Origin: Myxococcales bacterium
GTDB taxonomy: Bacteria > Myxococcota_A > Polyangia > Polyangiales > Ga0077539
DNA length: 64,000 bases
NCBI GenBank assembly: GCA_016793325.1
Contig: JAEUKI010000091.1
Span: 1-64,000 of the forward strand
Direction of reading: 5' to 3'
Both the position numbers and the translations under genes were made by a program. The notes beneath the pieces were generated by a model, which was not told the origin of the DNA, did not search any database, and was given only the letters and a program-made list of their open reading frames with translations. Each line of letters opens with the position of its first letter. The first letter of the stretch is position 1. Below are positions 36,775 to 45,233 of this stretch, one piece after another.

Positions 36775-37914
36775 TCACACTCCGGCCTTCTCCAATCGCT
36801 CGATGAACCCGCGCTTCTGCCGGTGTTTCTCGCACATTTCCTCGACGCGTCGATCGAACTCGCCGCGCGTCTCGGATCGCTCGGCCAGGTCGCGCAGGTC
36901 CACGATCAGCGCCACGGCCGCGTCGTACTCTTTCGGCAGCTTCTTCGCGATGTGCGCTTCGGCGCGTGTCCACAGCGAGAGCTCGCTTCCCGCGATCGCG
37001 GCGAGGTGCTTGTCGCGCGCCGCTTGCTGCTCGCGCGCCTGTTGCGCTTTGCGCTTCGCCTCGCGCGCTCGTTCGGCGCGTTTGCGCTCCTCCGCGATGC
37101 GCTCGTACTCGCTCGAGAGCTCGCCGACCGTGCGGCGCTTCTTCGCTGCCTTCGTTGGCGCGTCGCGCGTCGTCTCTTTGCGCATCCGTCGATCGAGCTC
37201 CCGCGAGACCTGAACGTCGCCTACGATCACGCGCGCGAGCAGCGTGTTCTTTTCGGCGACAGGGAGCTTCGCGACCCACGCGCGCACCGCTGCGGGCGTC
37301 GGGCCGTCCGTCGCGAGCGCAGCGCTCTCTTTCGCGGCCGCCGCGATCAAGTCGGTGTCGATCTGCAAGAACTCCGCGAGGCTCGACTGCGCCGCGCTCA
37401 GCGCCGCGAGCCCCGGAGGAACCTCGGGTTCGCGCTCGTCCTCGTCGAGCTCCTCGCTCTGCACGCACGCGAGCCACCCCAGGTAGAGCGCGCGAAGATC
37501 GCCGCGCGCGAGCTCTTCGCGCACCCCGATGAGCGACGCGAGCTGGCTGTCGGAATCCTCGTCGCCTCCGCCCTCGTCTTCGAGCGCGAACGTGAGGATC
37601 ACGTGCTCGCCCGTTTTGCGGACGGACGCGCGGTCGCCGACGCAGTACAGACGGGCGGTCTTCTCGTCGAGCAGCTTCGAAGGCAAGCGCAGCTTCGTGA
37701 CGCGCGTTCCCCAGTGTGCGAAGTGGAGAAACGCGTCGAAGTACCGGTCCATCCAGCCGTCGACGTCGCCCTTGAAGCTCCCCCAGTCGTACTCGTTGAC
37801 GAAGCTCGTCGCGGTGATCTTCGCGCGGGTCGAGCTGCGTCGCAGCGTCGCTTGCTCCTCCGCGGTGAGCCGTCGATCGATCGCTTGAAACTCGTAGTAC
37901 TGGTACTCGCTCAT
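36775..37914 (-). CDS. Conserved protein of unknown function (MSEYQYYEF type)
   Basis: The ATG at 37914 gives MSEYQYYEFQAIDRRLTAEE, a start I recognise from a widespread uncharacterised bacterial family; a longer frame upstream has no such match. The product is 379 aa. Residues 1-120 form the conserved domain (ATSFVNEYDWGSFKGD, YFDAFLHFAHWGTR, KLRLP), 120-250 are mostly helical, and 265-335 are a Lys/Glu/Arg/Ala coiled coil (ERKRAERAREAKRKAQQARE). The family often lies near SWIM-type zinc-finger genes as far as I remember, but none is seen here. Cytoplasmic; role unknown. Confidence 0.7.
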   Translation of the reverse strand: MSEYQYYEFQAIDRRLTAEEQATLRRSSTRAKITATSFVNEYDWGSFKGDVDGWMDRYFDAFLHFAHWGTRVTKLRLPSKLLDEKTARLYCVGDRASVRKTGEHVILTFALEDEGGGDEDSDSQLASLIGVREELARGDLRALYLGWLACVQSEELDEDEREPEVPPGLAALSAAQSSLAEFLQIDTDLIAAAAKESAALATDGPTPAAVRAWVAKLPVAEKNTLLARVIVGDVQVSRELDRRMRKETTRDAPTKAAKKRRTVGELSSEYERIAEERKRAERAREAKRKAQQAREQQAARDKHLAAIAGSELSLWTRAEAHIAKKLPKEYDAAVALIVDLRDLAERSETRGEFDRRVEEMCEKHRQKRGFIERLEKAGV

Positions 37915-37954
37915 CGCTGTTTGTGTGGCGAGTATACGGGCGCTCGCACAGCGC

Positions 37955-38506
37955 TCAGCAGCCCTGGCCCCCACCCCAGCGCCAGCAGCTCGACGCTGCG
38001 GCGCACCCAGCGCGCGCAAACGGTTGGCACCCGCGCGAGAGCTGCTCGTCGGCCTCGCGGCGACGTCGCGCGAACTCCGCTGCGTGCGTCGGGTCGGCGC
38101 GCTGCATGAGCTCGATCATCATGGGGCCTTGGGTGTTCCATACGCCCGGGCGGCTCCCTTCGAGCTGCGTCTGGCTCTGGATCGTGATCGTGTAGCCGCC
38201 GCTCGCGGGCTGCATTTTCACCCGTGTCGTGATGCGCATCGTGCCCACCATCCGCGCGCACTCGTGCCACTCGCCCAACGCGGGAACCTCTGGCAACGCA
38301 CAGCTCTCGCGCTCTTGAAGGAACGCGCGCGCGTGGTTCCACACCGCGGCGTCGGCGTACGCGTGTTGTTGCACTTCGCGGTCGACGACGGCGATGTTTC
38401 CCGCGCCCGCGCACACGTCGAAGCAGCCCGCGACCCAGAGCAACCCGAGATACCAAGGCGCGCGACGCACCCGTCGCCAGAGCGTTGTACGTGAAGCGTC
38501 TCCCAT
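37955..38506 (-). CDS. Predicted lipoprotein, Cys-rich end
   Basis: The ATG at 38506 gives a 183-aa precursor with a positively charged start and a lipobox-like WYLGLLWVAGCFDVCAG. The mature part includes FLQERESCALPEVPALGEWH, ECARMVGTMRI and a strand-rich MQPASGGYTITIQSQTQLEG, and it ends with several Cys (SRGCQPFARAGCAAASSCW). No known family. It lies 41 bp upstream of the MSEYQYYEF-type gene on the same strand, so the two may be cotranscribed. Confidence 0.65.
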   Translation of the reverse strand: MGDASRTTLWRRVRRAPWYLGLLWVAGCFDVCAGAGNIAVVDREVQQHAYADAAVWNHARAFLQERESCALPEVPALGEWHECARMVGTMRITTRVKMQPASGGYTITIQSQTQLEGSRPGVWNTQGPMMIELMQRADPTHAAEFARRRREADEQLSRGCQPFARAGCAAASSCWRWGGGQGC

Positions 38507-38661
38507 GCAAACGTACCTTACCGCCGAATCGAGCGAGCGTGCTGTGGTTGTGTCGGTGGACGAGCGTGCGCAGGAGAGGCCCGGCGCAGCGTTGGGAGCC
38601 TGGCTGTTTGATCCTGTAAATTTTCTAGCGAAACTCGCGTTGCTGTGAGCCGGGAGCCAAG

Positions 38662-38868
38662 GTGGGCGCCGAGATGAAGTGGGCGCCGAGATGAATCTCG
38701 GCGCATCTACGCTGCTTCGCAGCGCGCGCCCGCAGAGCCGGTCGCGAGGATGCTCTGTACACTGAGACTCCTCGCGCTCTTGCGCGCGACGCGCAGCGGC
38801 GTTCATGCGCCGAGATTCATCTCGGCGCCCTCTCGGCGCTCCCTCTCGGCGCTCCCTCTCGGCGCTCC
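38662..38868. repeat. Palindrome and tandem-repeat cluster
   Basis: Left part: GTGGGCGCCGAGATGAA twice in tandem (38662 and 38679), the second copy leading into ATCTCGGCGC. Right part (38807-38828): the palindrome GCGCCGAGATT / CATCTCGGCGC, then three perfect 13-bp units CTCTCGGCGCTCC (38830-38868). All share CTCGGCG / CGCCGAG, so the cluster can fold in several ways. It lies just upstream of the AraC-type gene. Confidence 0.65.
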
Positions 38869-38909
38869 CTCTCCACGACCGAGCGTGGGTATATCCTCTC
38901 TGTCCGACG

Positions 38910-39713
38910 ATGCTCTCGGCCGAGTACGACTCGTTCTGCGACGCGCCGGTGGGGCGCTACACCGTCGTCGGAACGATCATCGTCTGGTGCGACTCTTCCT
39001 CGCTCTGCGGCGCGCTTCTGTGGGGCGCCCCGGGTGAAGACGAGACGCGCAAGGTGCTCCACATCTTCGATCAGTACGACAGGCACATGGAGCGCGCGTT
39101 CGACATCGTGCTCGACACGCGCGGCGTCGATCACGTCGAGCGCGCGGGGCTCGGGATCTTGTTCTCGTGGCTCATGGCGCGAAGAGACCTGCTCGCGCCG
39201 CGCATTCGATTGCAAGCGAGCATCATCAACGAGGGGCCGATTGGATTTTTGCTGACAGGACTGCTCCCGGTCGTCGGGAGGACCCACCCGTACAAGGTCT
39301 TCACCGATCCCTCCGCGGCGTGGCGCGCGGTGGGCGCGCGCGAGTCGATCGGAGCAGAGCTCGACGCGATCGCTGCGGCGCTCGGCGAGACGCCCGAAGA
39401 CCTCCGTCGACTGCGCTCGCTTCTCGCGCGAGACCCTTCGCTCTCGATCGAACGCGCGGCGCGAGAGCTCGAGACGTCGCCCCGCTCGCTGCAGCGATCG
39501 CTCTCGGCGAGCAGCACGTCCTTCAGCGACGAGGTCACCGAGGCGCGCCTCGCCCGCGCGATGGACCTCCTGCGAACGACCGATGAGAAGCTCGTCGCGA
39601 TCAGCGCTCGCGTCGGGATCTCCGAGCGCTCGCTCACGGTGTTGTTTCGCGGCAAGACGGGCCTGACGCCCGCGGCTTGGAGGGCCCGCGAGCGCGAGCG
39701 TGGCGCGAAATAG
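38910..39713 (+). CDS. AraC-family transcriptional regulator
   Basis: A 267-aa protein starting at the ATG at 38910; the longer frame upstream runs through the tandem-repeat cluster and is not believable. The N-terminal 140 residues are an unidentified domain (RKVLHIFDQYDRHMERAFDI, GLGILFSWLMARRDL) that might sense a signal. The C-terminal 85 residues are a double helix-turn-helix of the AraC type: SIERAARELETSPRSLQRSL, then AMDLLRTTDEKLVAISARVG and SERSLTVLFRGKTGLTPAAW. It probably binds DNA as a dimer. The M23 peptidase gene follows 74 bp downstream on the same strand, so it may be a target. Confidence 0.78.
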   Translation: MLSAEYDSFCDAPVGRYTVVGTIIVWCDSSSLCGALLWGAPGEDETRKVLHIFDQYDRHMERAFDIVLDTRGVDHVERAGLGILFSWLMARRDLLAPRIRLQASIINEGPIGFLLTGLLPVVGRTHPYKVFTDPSAAWRAVGARESIGAELDAIAAALGETPEDLRRLRSLLARDPSLSIERAARELETSPRSLQRSLSASSTSFSDEVTEARLARAMDLLRTTDEKLVAISARVGISERSLTVLFRGKTGLTPAAWRARERERGAK

Positions 39714-39786
39714 CGGGCGATTGGCGTCGGACATCCGTCGCTCGTCGTTGTCGCGCGGGTCGTTCGCGCGCTCCACTCGTCGAGCC

Positions 39787-41547
39787 ATGAACGCTCGCCT
39801 CGCTCGCTCCGTGCTCACGACGATCACCGCGACTTCGATGCTGCTCGTCTCGGCAGAGTCGCTCGCTTGCTACGTGATGCCCTTCACGCGCATCAGCGAC
39901 CCGTGGGGCTGCGCTGCGGCGTGCGGGCGATCGTCTGCGCATCGAGGCGTGGACTTTCCCGCGCCGACGGGAACGGTCATTCCCTCGATCTCGGCGGGGA
40001 CCGTGGCGCTCGTCACCACGTCGAGCTGCCTCGGCAACGTCCTCGTGATTCGCAACGACGACGGCATGTACGCGGGCTACTCGCACTTGAGCGCGGTGCT
40101 CGTCGCGCCGGGCGCGACCGTCGCGCGCGGCCAACACGTCGCGCGCGTCGGAAACACCGGGACGTGCACCACGGGCCCGCACCTGCACCTCACGTTGGGC
40201 GCGGGGCAAAACAGTTGGTACACGGGCGCTACGGTCGATCCGGTCGCGTACATCATGAGCCACACGACCTGCAATCGCGCGCCGCGGGGCTATGTCGACG
40301 CGACCGCGTGCACGGGCATCACCGGGTGGGCGCAGGACGAAGACACGCCGAACGCGCCGATCAGCGTTCACATCTACCTCGATGGGTCTGCGGGAGATCC
40401 CGCGGCGTACAGCTTCGCGACGCCCGCGAACCTCCACCGCGACGACCTGTGCATGGCGATCGGATCGTGCGCACACGGATTCAACGCGAGGCTCCCTCCG
40501 TCGTTCTTCGACGGCCGCGATCACCGCGTGTTTGCCTATGGAATCGACGCCATGGGCGGACCCAACCCGCAGCTCATGCGCTCGGGTGGGACCGTGCGCT
40601 GCGACGCGAGCGCGCTCATGCTCGCGGACGGCGTCGTGCGTCGGCGCTTGCCCGACGCGATGACCATGAGCGCGTGGAGGCTCACGAATCGAGACGTCGC
40701 TCCGAGGACAGACGCAGAGATCGAAGCCATCCCCAACGCGGCCTCGCTCTCGGCGACGCCCGCGCTCGTGCGAATCGAAGGCGCCGATCGCGTGTACGTG
40801 CGCGAGTTCGACATCCTTCGGCCGATCAACAACAGCGCGGCGTTCGACGCGTGGCGCTTTCGAACGATGGACGTGCGCGTCACGACCTCTCAGGACGTCG
40901 CGAACACGATCACGGGCGCCCCGTGGCCCGACGCCCCGTTGCTCGTGAAGGGAACCTCCGCGGACCCGTGGATGATCGACGCGCCGCCGCCGCTGTGGGC
41001 AGAGGTCGTTCGAGACACGATCCCCGCGAGGATCGAGGCTGGCGGCGTCGCGATGGCGTCGGTGCGCCTGCGAAACCGCGGGTGGATCGCCCTCGACGAT
41101 CGCGTCACGATCGCGCCGACGCCGCGCGACACGAGGAGCGTGTTCTGCGATCGCACGTGGGACTCGTGCACGCGCATCGGCGCCGTCGCGCTGCCCGCCG
41201 AGCGGGGCCAAGAGACGACGGTGTCGTTCGTGCTCCAGGCGCCGGCGAACCTCGGTCCGCAGCGATTCTGCCTGGGAATCACCAGGAATTCGCACTGGTT
41301 CTCGGACCCGGGCCAAAACGGCCCTGCGGACACTGATCACTGCTGGACCATTCAGGTCGTCGCCGCGGGTTCGATCGCCAGCGATGGGGGTGTCCGCGAT
41401 GGCTCGCCCGCCCCTGGCGACGGCGCTCCCGGCTGCGCGTGCAGCACACCCGCCGCGCCCAGCACGTTTCCGCGCGCTCCGTGGGTGATCGCAGCGCTCG
41501 CGTTGGCGACGGCTCGCGAGCGTCGGCGTAACCGCACGACTGCGTGA
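39787..41547 (+). CDS. M23 (LytM) peptidase-like protein with MYXO-CTERM-like end
   Basis: A 586-aa protein with a signal peptide (MNARLARSVLTTITATSMLL to ESLA). Residues 25-160 form an M23 peptidase domain: SAHRGVDFPAPTGTVIPSI (His, Asp ligands), GYSHLSAVLVAPGATVARGQ, VARVGNTGTCTTGPHLHLTL (His-x-His). This domain cuts peptidoglycan cross-bridges or serves as a non-catalytic activator. The rest is beta-rich and may be several adhesion-like domains with Cys pairs. The last 45 residues have a CxC pair, a hydrophobic segment (APWVIAALALATARE) and RRR, the layout of the myxobacterial MYXO-CTERM sorting signal, so the protein is probably anchored on the surface. Confidence 0.82.
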   Translation: MNARLARSVLTTITATSMLLVSAESLACYVMPFTRISDPWGCAAACGRSSAHRGVDFPAPTGTVIPSISAGTVALVTTSSCLGNVLVIRNDDGMYAGYSHLSAVLVAPGATVARGQHVARVGNTGTCTTGPHLHLTLGAGQNSWYTGATVDPVAYIMSHTTCNRAPRGYVDATACTGITGWAQDEDTPNAPISVHIYLDGSAGDPAAYSFATPANLHRDDLCMAIGSCAHGFNARLPPSFFDGRDHRVFAYGIDAMGGPNPQLMRSGGTVRCDASALMLADGVVRRRLPDAMTMSAWRLTNRDVAPRTDAEIEAIPNAASLSATPALVRIEGADRVYVREFDILRPINNSAAFDAWRFRTMDVRVTTSQDVANTITGAPWPDAPLLVKGTSADPWMIDAPPPLWAEVVRDTIPARIEAGGVAMASVRLRNRGWIALDDRVTIAPTPRDTRSVFCDRTWDSCTRIGAVALPAERGQETTVSFVLQAPANLGPQRFCLGITRNSHWFSDPGQNGPADTDHCWTIQVVAAGSIASDGGVRDGSPAPGDGAPGCACSTPAAPSTFPRAPWVIAALALATARERRRNRTTA

Positions 41548-41564
41548 GCGAGTACGCTCGCGCC

Positions 41565-42356
41565 ATGTCCCTCGCGGTCGTTGAGCACGGTCACGAACGA
41601 ACGCACACCGTCGTGCTCTTGCACGGCGGCGGGGGCGGCGGCTGGATGTGGGCTCCGCAGCTCGAAGCGCTCTCTGCGTATCACGTGCTCGTCCCTGATT
41701 TGCCCGAGCACGGGGCGAGCCGCACCGCGGGGCCCTTTTCGATCGCGTCCGCGGCGAGCGCGATCGCGGCGCTCGTCGCAGCGCGCGCTCACGGCGGACG
41801 CGCGGTCGTGATCGGGGCCTCGCTCGGCGCGCAGATCGCGCTGCAGCTCGTGGCGACCGCGCCCGAGCGCGTGTCGCGCGCGATGCTCACGGGTGCGCTC
41901 GTGCGCCCCGTGTTCGGCGCGTCACTCGCGCCGTGGATGGCGAGGTCGTATTGGCCCTTCAAGGACGCGCCGTGGCTCGTGCGCGCGAACATGAAGAGCC
42001 TCGGGATCCCCATGGAGTTCTTCGAGCCCTTCGCGGCGGAGACCCGGGCGACGACGCTCGAGGCGTTTCTGCGAATCACCGCTGAAAACACTGCGTTTCG
42101 CGCGCCAGAAGCGCTCGCGAACTGCGACGTTCCGATGCTCGTGCTCGTGGGATCCCGCGAGCCGGGCGTGATGCTGAAATCAGCGCGAGACCTGGCGGCG
42201 CTCGTCCCCACGGCGCGCGCGTATCGCGTCGAGGGCGCGTCGCACAACTGGTCCATGGAGACCCCGGCGCTCTTCAACGAGACGGCGCGCGCGTGGCTCG
42301 ACGACGCGCCGTTGCCAGCGTCGCTGCGCGCGATCGAGGCCCCGCCGCGCGCTTGA
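41565..42356 (+). CDS. Alpha/beta hydrolase
   Basis: A 263-aa alpha/beta-hydrolase-fold enzyme. Motifs: VVLLHGGGGGGWMWAPQLEA (oxyanion loop), HVLVPDLPEHGAS, the nucleophile elbow VVIGASLGAQIAL (Gly-Ala-Ser-Leu-Gly) and the catalytic His in EGASHNWSMETP, with Asp in ANCDVPMLVLVGSREPG. It may be an esterase, lactonase or peptidase; the substrate cannot be told. The ATG at 41565 is preferred over an in-frame GTG at 41544 that overlaps the end of the M23 gene. It lies just downstream of that gene on the same strand and converges with the pirin gene. Confidence 0.82.
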   Translation: MSLAVVEHGHERTHTVVLLHGGGGGGWMWAPQLEALSAYHVLVPDLPEHGASRTAGPFSIASAASAIAALVAARAHGGRAVVIGASLGAQIALQLVATAPERVSRAMLTGALVRPVFGASLAPWMARSYWPFKDAPWLVRANMKSLGIPMEFFEPFAAETRATTLEAFLRITAENTAFRAPEALANCDVPMLVLVGSREPGVMLKSARDLAALVPTARAYRVEGASHNWSMETPALFNETARAWLDDAPLPASLRAIEAPPRA

Positions 42357-42371
42357 TTCAGTGTGCGAAAA

Positions 42372-43280
42372 TCACTCGCCCGGCAACGGGATGCGCTCGC
42401 GCTCGTCCCCCGGAACGAGCGGAAACCCGCGGTTCACCCAGCGCTTCTTCGCCTCGTCGATGCGCTCGCGCGTGGAGGCGACGAAGTTCCACTCCATGAA
42501 GCGCGGGTGCCTGTCGTACTGGCCGTCGAGGTAGTCTCCGCCCACGAGCACGAGGTGCGCGCCCGCGGGGCCTGCCTTCACGGTGAGCGACGCTCCTTTG
42601 GCGCGGACGCCGAGCGCCCGCGTCGCGCACACGATTTCATCGACGGACGCCGTCCCTTCGACGACGAAGAACGCGACGTCTTGCACGGAGTCCGGCAGGG
42701 CGAGGCTCGCGTCGGGCGCGAGCACGACGTCCGCGAGCAGCGCGCGAGACGACACTTGCGCGGGGGAGCGCAGCCCGTACGCCTCGCCGAGCAGCACACG
42801 AATTCGAGCGCCCTCTCGCTCGATCGACGTCATCGACGCCTCGGTGAAGTGCACGAACGACGGCTCGCACTCCTCGTGAGAGAGCTCGAGCGCGACCCAC
42901 AGCTGAACGCCGTGAACGCGCCCGCCCTTCGCGCGAAAGTCGTCTCCTGCGCGCTCGGAGTGCGTGATTCCCCGGCCCGCGATCATCAGGTTGACGGCGC
43001 CGGGGCGAATCGCCTGCGTAAACCCGAGGCTGTCTCGGTGAACGATCTCTCCCTCGAACAGGTACGTGACCGTCGCGAGCCCGATGTGCGGATGCGGTCG
43101 CACGTCGAAGCCCGCGCCAGCAGGGATCTCCGCGGGGCCCATGTGATCGAGGAACACCACGGGCCCGACGGCTCGACACTTCGCTTGTGGGAGCGCTCTG
43201 GCCACAGAAAACCCGCCCAAATCGTGGGCAGGAGCCTGAAAGAGCGCCTCGAGCGCCGCCGGCAACGTCGAATCGGACAT
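42372..43280 (-). CDS. Pirin-family protein
   Basis: A 302-aa two-cupin protein of the pirin family. The N-terminal cupin has the family motif GFDVRPHPHIGLATVTYLFE (His ligands), then GEIVHRDSLG and IAGRGITHSERAGDDF, with His and Glu for the iron site. The C-terminal part has the usual pirin tail motif (GEYxxxQ-like, here GGDYLDGQYDRHPRFMEWNF). Length is typical (about 280-310 aa). Family members act as iron-containing quercetinase-type enzymes or as redox-linked regulators. It is a lone minus-strand gene. Confidence 0.88.
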   Translation of the reverse strand: MSDSTLPAALEALFQAPAHDLGGFSVARALPQAKCRAVGPVVFLDHMGPAEIPAGAGFDVRPHPHIGLATVTYLFEGEIVHRDSLGFTQAIRPGAVNLMIAGRGITHSERAGDDFRAKGGRVHGVQLWVALELSHEECEPSFVHFTEASMTSIEREGARIRVLLGEAYGLRSPAQVSSRALLADVVLAPDASLALPDSVQDVAFFVVEGTASVDEIVCATRALGVRAKGASLTVKAGPAGAHLVLVGGDYLDGQYDRHPRFMEWNFVASTRERIDEAKKRWVNRGFPLVPGDERERIPLPGE

Positions 43281-43323
43281 CGCGCGATCGTAGTCCCCGC
43301 GGAGACCGATCGTCAGTGTTGTT

Positions 43324-44541
43324 CTACCGACTCACGCAGCGCGAAAACACGCGCGCTTGCGGCATTCCTACGCCGCCGGTGTGCGATGCGTACACGAGCC
43401 ATCCCCGCGCTCCGTCGTCGTCGACGAGCGCGCCGTGCACGATCGGGCGGCCGCCCACTTCGCCGAGGCTCGTGGGGGCTTCGCGGAGGCCCCACTGATA
43501 GACGATCGATTCGTTCGGCGATGTCGGGTTGCTTCGCGCCCACACGAAAAGCGCTTGCATGGGGTCGGGGCGAACCTGTGAAACGCCGATCGCTCCGCTC
43601 GAGACGTAGCCTTGCTCGGCGGCGACTTGCTCGCTTTGGATCGTCTCGCCCGTCGTCGCGTTGTGGCGCTGGAGCCTGAGCTGCGCGCCGCCCGGGGTGC
43701 TCTCGAGCCTGCGAAAATGCAGTCGAACGAGCTCGCTCCCGATGGGCACGACGGGCGAGACGTTCGTCCCCAATTCGGTGCGCGCGCCCGCCTGCAAGAG
43801 CGCGCCGTGTCCCGTGATGAACTGCCGGATCTCGACCACGTTGTTGATGTCGCGCCGCGCGCGGGTCTCGATCGACAAGTACGCAGAGCTGCGATCGCTG
43901 TAGTGAAAGCTCACCGGGTCGCTGAAGCGCGCGATGTCCTGCGCTCGCGCCGAGCGTTGGAGCATCGAGTCGAAGAGCGTCCACACGCTCCCGTCGCGCG
44001 TGATGGCCGAGATCCTCGTGGGCGTCCCCGGAAACGCGCGCGGCCGCGCGTCGAGCACCGAGAAGCGCTCGGCGCCCTCCGCGGGCGTGACCGAACGAAC
44101 GACGCTCACGCGCAGCGCGTCGTCGACCGAGAGCTCGTGCACCGAGGCGTCGTAGCCGAGCGCGCCGACCGAGCCTTCGAAGCGCAGCGAGAGCACGGGC
44201 CAATCGAACTCTCCCGTGGTGCGTTCGCTGCGGATCGTGAGCTCGTCGCCGACGGGCGCGAACTCGTTGTCGAACGCGCGGACGAGCACGACGCGCTCTG
44301 TGCCCATGCCCGCAGCGACGACGAACCCGCGCGCGACGCGCGCCACGACGACCTGATCGATCGCGCGAGGCGCCTCGCCGAAGAGCGAGCGAGGGACCGC
44401 GCAGCCCGTCGGGGCCGCTCCATCCGCGACCGCAGAGTCCGGTGAAGCGCCGTCCGGCGCGATGGGCGCGACGGACATCGGCCCGCAGGCGGACAGGGCG
44501 AACAGCGAGAGAACGACCGGGCGAAGCGCAGCGCGTGTCAT
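43324..44541 (-). CDS. Predicted lipoprotein, beta-propeller-like
   Basis: A 405-aa lipoprotein: MTRAALRPVVLSLFALSACG with lipobox LSAC, then a short Asp/Ala/Pro linker (PDGASPDSAVADGAAPT). The mature domain has regularly spaced strand pairs (VVARVARGFVVAAGMGTERV, VLSLRFEGSVGALGYDASVH, ISAITRDGSVWTLFDSM, RLHFRRLESTPGGAQLRLQR) like a propeller protein. No enzymatic motif. It begins downstream of two further minus-strand lipoprotein genes and may share transcription with them. Confidence 0.7.
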   Translation of the reverse strand: MTRAALRPVVLSLFALSACGPMSVAPIAPDGASPDSAVADGAAPTGCAVPRSLFGEAPRAIDQVVVARVARGFVVAAGMGTERVVLVRAFDNEFAPVGDELTIRSERTTGEFDWPVLSLRFEGSVGALGYDASVHELSVDDALRVSVVRSVTPAEGAERFSVLDARPRAFPGTPTRISAITRDGSVWTLFDSMLQRSARAQDIARFSDPVSFHYSDRSSAYLSIETRARRDINNVVEIRQFITGHGALLQAGARTELGTNVSPVVPIGSELVRLHFRRLESTPGGAQLRLQRHNATTGETIQSEQVAAEQGYVSSGAIGVSQVRPDPMQALFVWARSNPTSPNESIVYQWGLREAPTSLGEVGGRPIVHGALVDDDGARGWLVYASHTGGVGMPQARVFSRCVSR

Positions 44542-44596
44542 GAGCGTCTGCGCTGGGATTGGGCGCGACCCTCCGCGATTCTCACGAAAACGTTCG

Positions 44597-45175
44597 TCAG
44601 CGACGCATACCGCCCGCGGCCGAAGACGTCACGAACTGCCCGCGCGGCCAGTGGCGGTAGAACTGCGTTCGCAGGATCGGGCCGCCTTCGCGGTTGTACT
44701 CGCCCTGCATCACGGTCCCGTAGACGCGCACGAGCGAGAGGGGCTGCAGTCGGTTCTCTCCCTCGGCGTCTTCGGGGCGAAGCTGAATCACCGCGGTAAA
44801 CGAGCCGCCGTCGCGATCGTTGATCGTGACGCGACACGAGCCGTCGGTCTCGTCTTCGCAGAGGTGCCGCTCTTGGTGCGTCCGGAGCTGCATCGTCACG
44901 CGAGAGGCTCCGTTGGACGCGCGCTCGACGTCGGTCACCACGCCCCACCAGGACAGCAGTCGATCGTTGAACCGATCGGGCATGCGGCGAACTTCGTCGT
45001 ACACCGCTGTCTCGTCCGAGCGTTCGCCGAACGATCGCTCGTCGGGCAGGTACACGTACTCGCGCGCGTAGCCGTAGCGACCGGCGCCGCTGCACCCCGC
45101 GATCGCGAAGGCGACCGCGGCGAAGAGCGCCTTGCGTGGTGATGCGTGCGAAGAGCGAGCGTTGGGTGTGTTCAC
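44597..45175 (-). CDS. Predicted lipoprotein, unknown function
   Basis: The GTG at 45175 gives a 192-aa precursor with a signal ending FAAVAFAIAGCSGAG (lipobox IAGC); a TTG eight codons upstream is another possible start. The mature part is beta-rich with one Cys pair (HLCEDETDGSCRVTI). Phrases such as YDEVRRMPDRFNDRLLSWWG and LSLVRVYGTVMQGEYNREGG suggest an OB-like fold (tRNA_anti-like lipoproteins share this layout), but this is a guess. It lies 58 bp downstream of the DUF4397 gene on the same strand. Confidence 0.65.
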   Translation of the reverse strand: MNTPNARSSHASPRKALFAAVAFAIAGCSGAGRYGYAREYVYLPDERSFGERSDETAVYDEVRRMPDRFNDRLLSWWGVVTDVERASNGASRVTMQLRTHQERHLCEDETDGSCRVTINDRDGGSFTAVIQLRPEDAEGENRLQPLSLVRVYGTVMQGEYNREGGPILRTQFYRHWPRGQFVTSSAAGGMRR

Positions 45176-45233
45176 GACAGCGGACGTGGGGTGTAACAAA
45201 CCCTCGCCCGCGGGCGCAAATCTCCGTGAAAAA

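Noticed and set aside
39634..41340. Long Arg-rich open frame opposite the M23 peptidase gene
   Set aside because: Arg/Asp/His-rich shadow typical of high-GC DNA; the plus-strand gene has a signal peptide and catalytic motifs.
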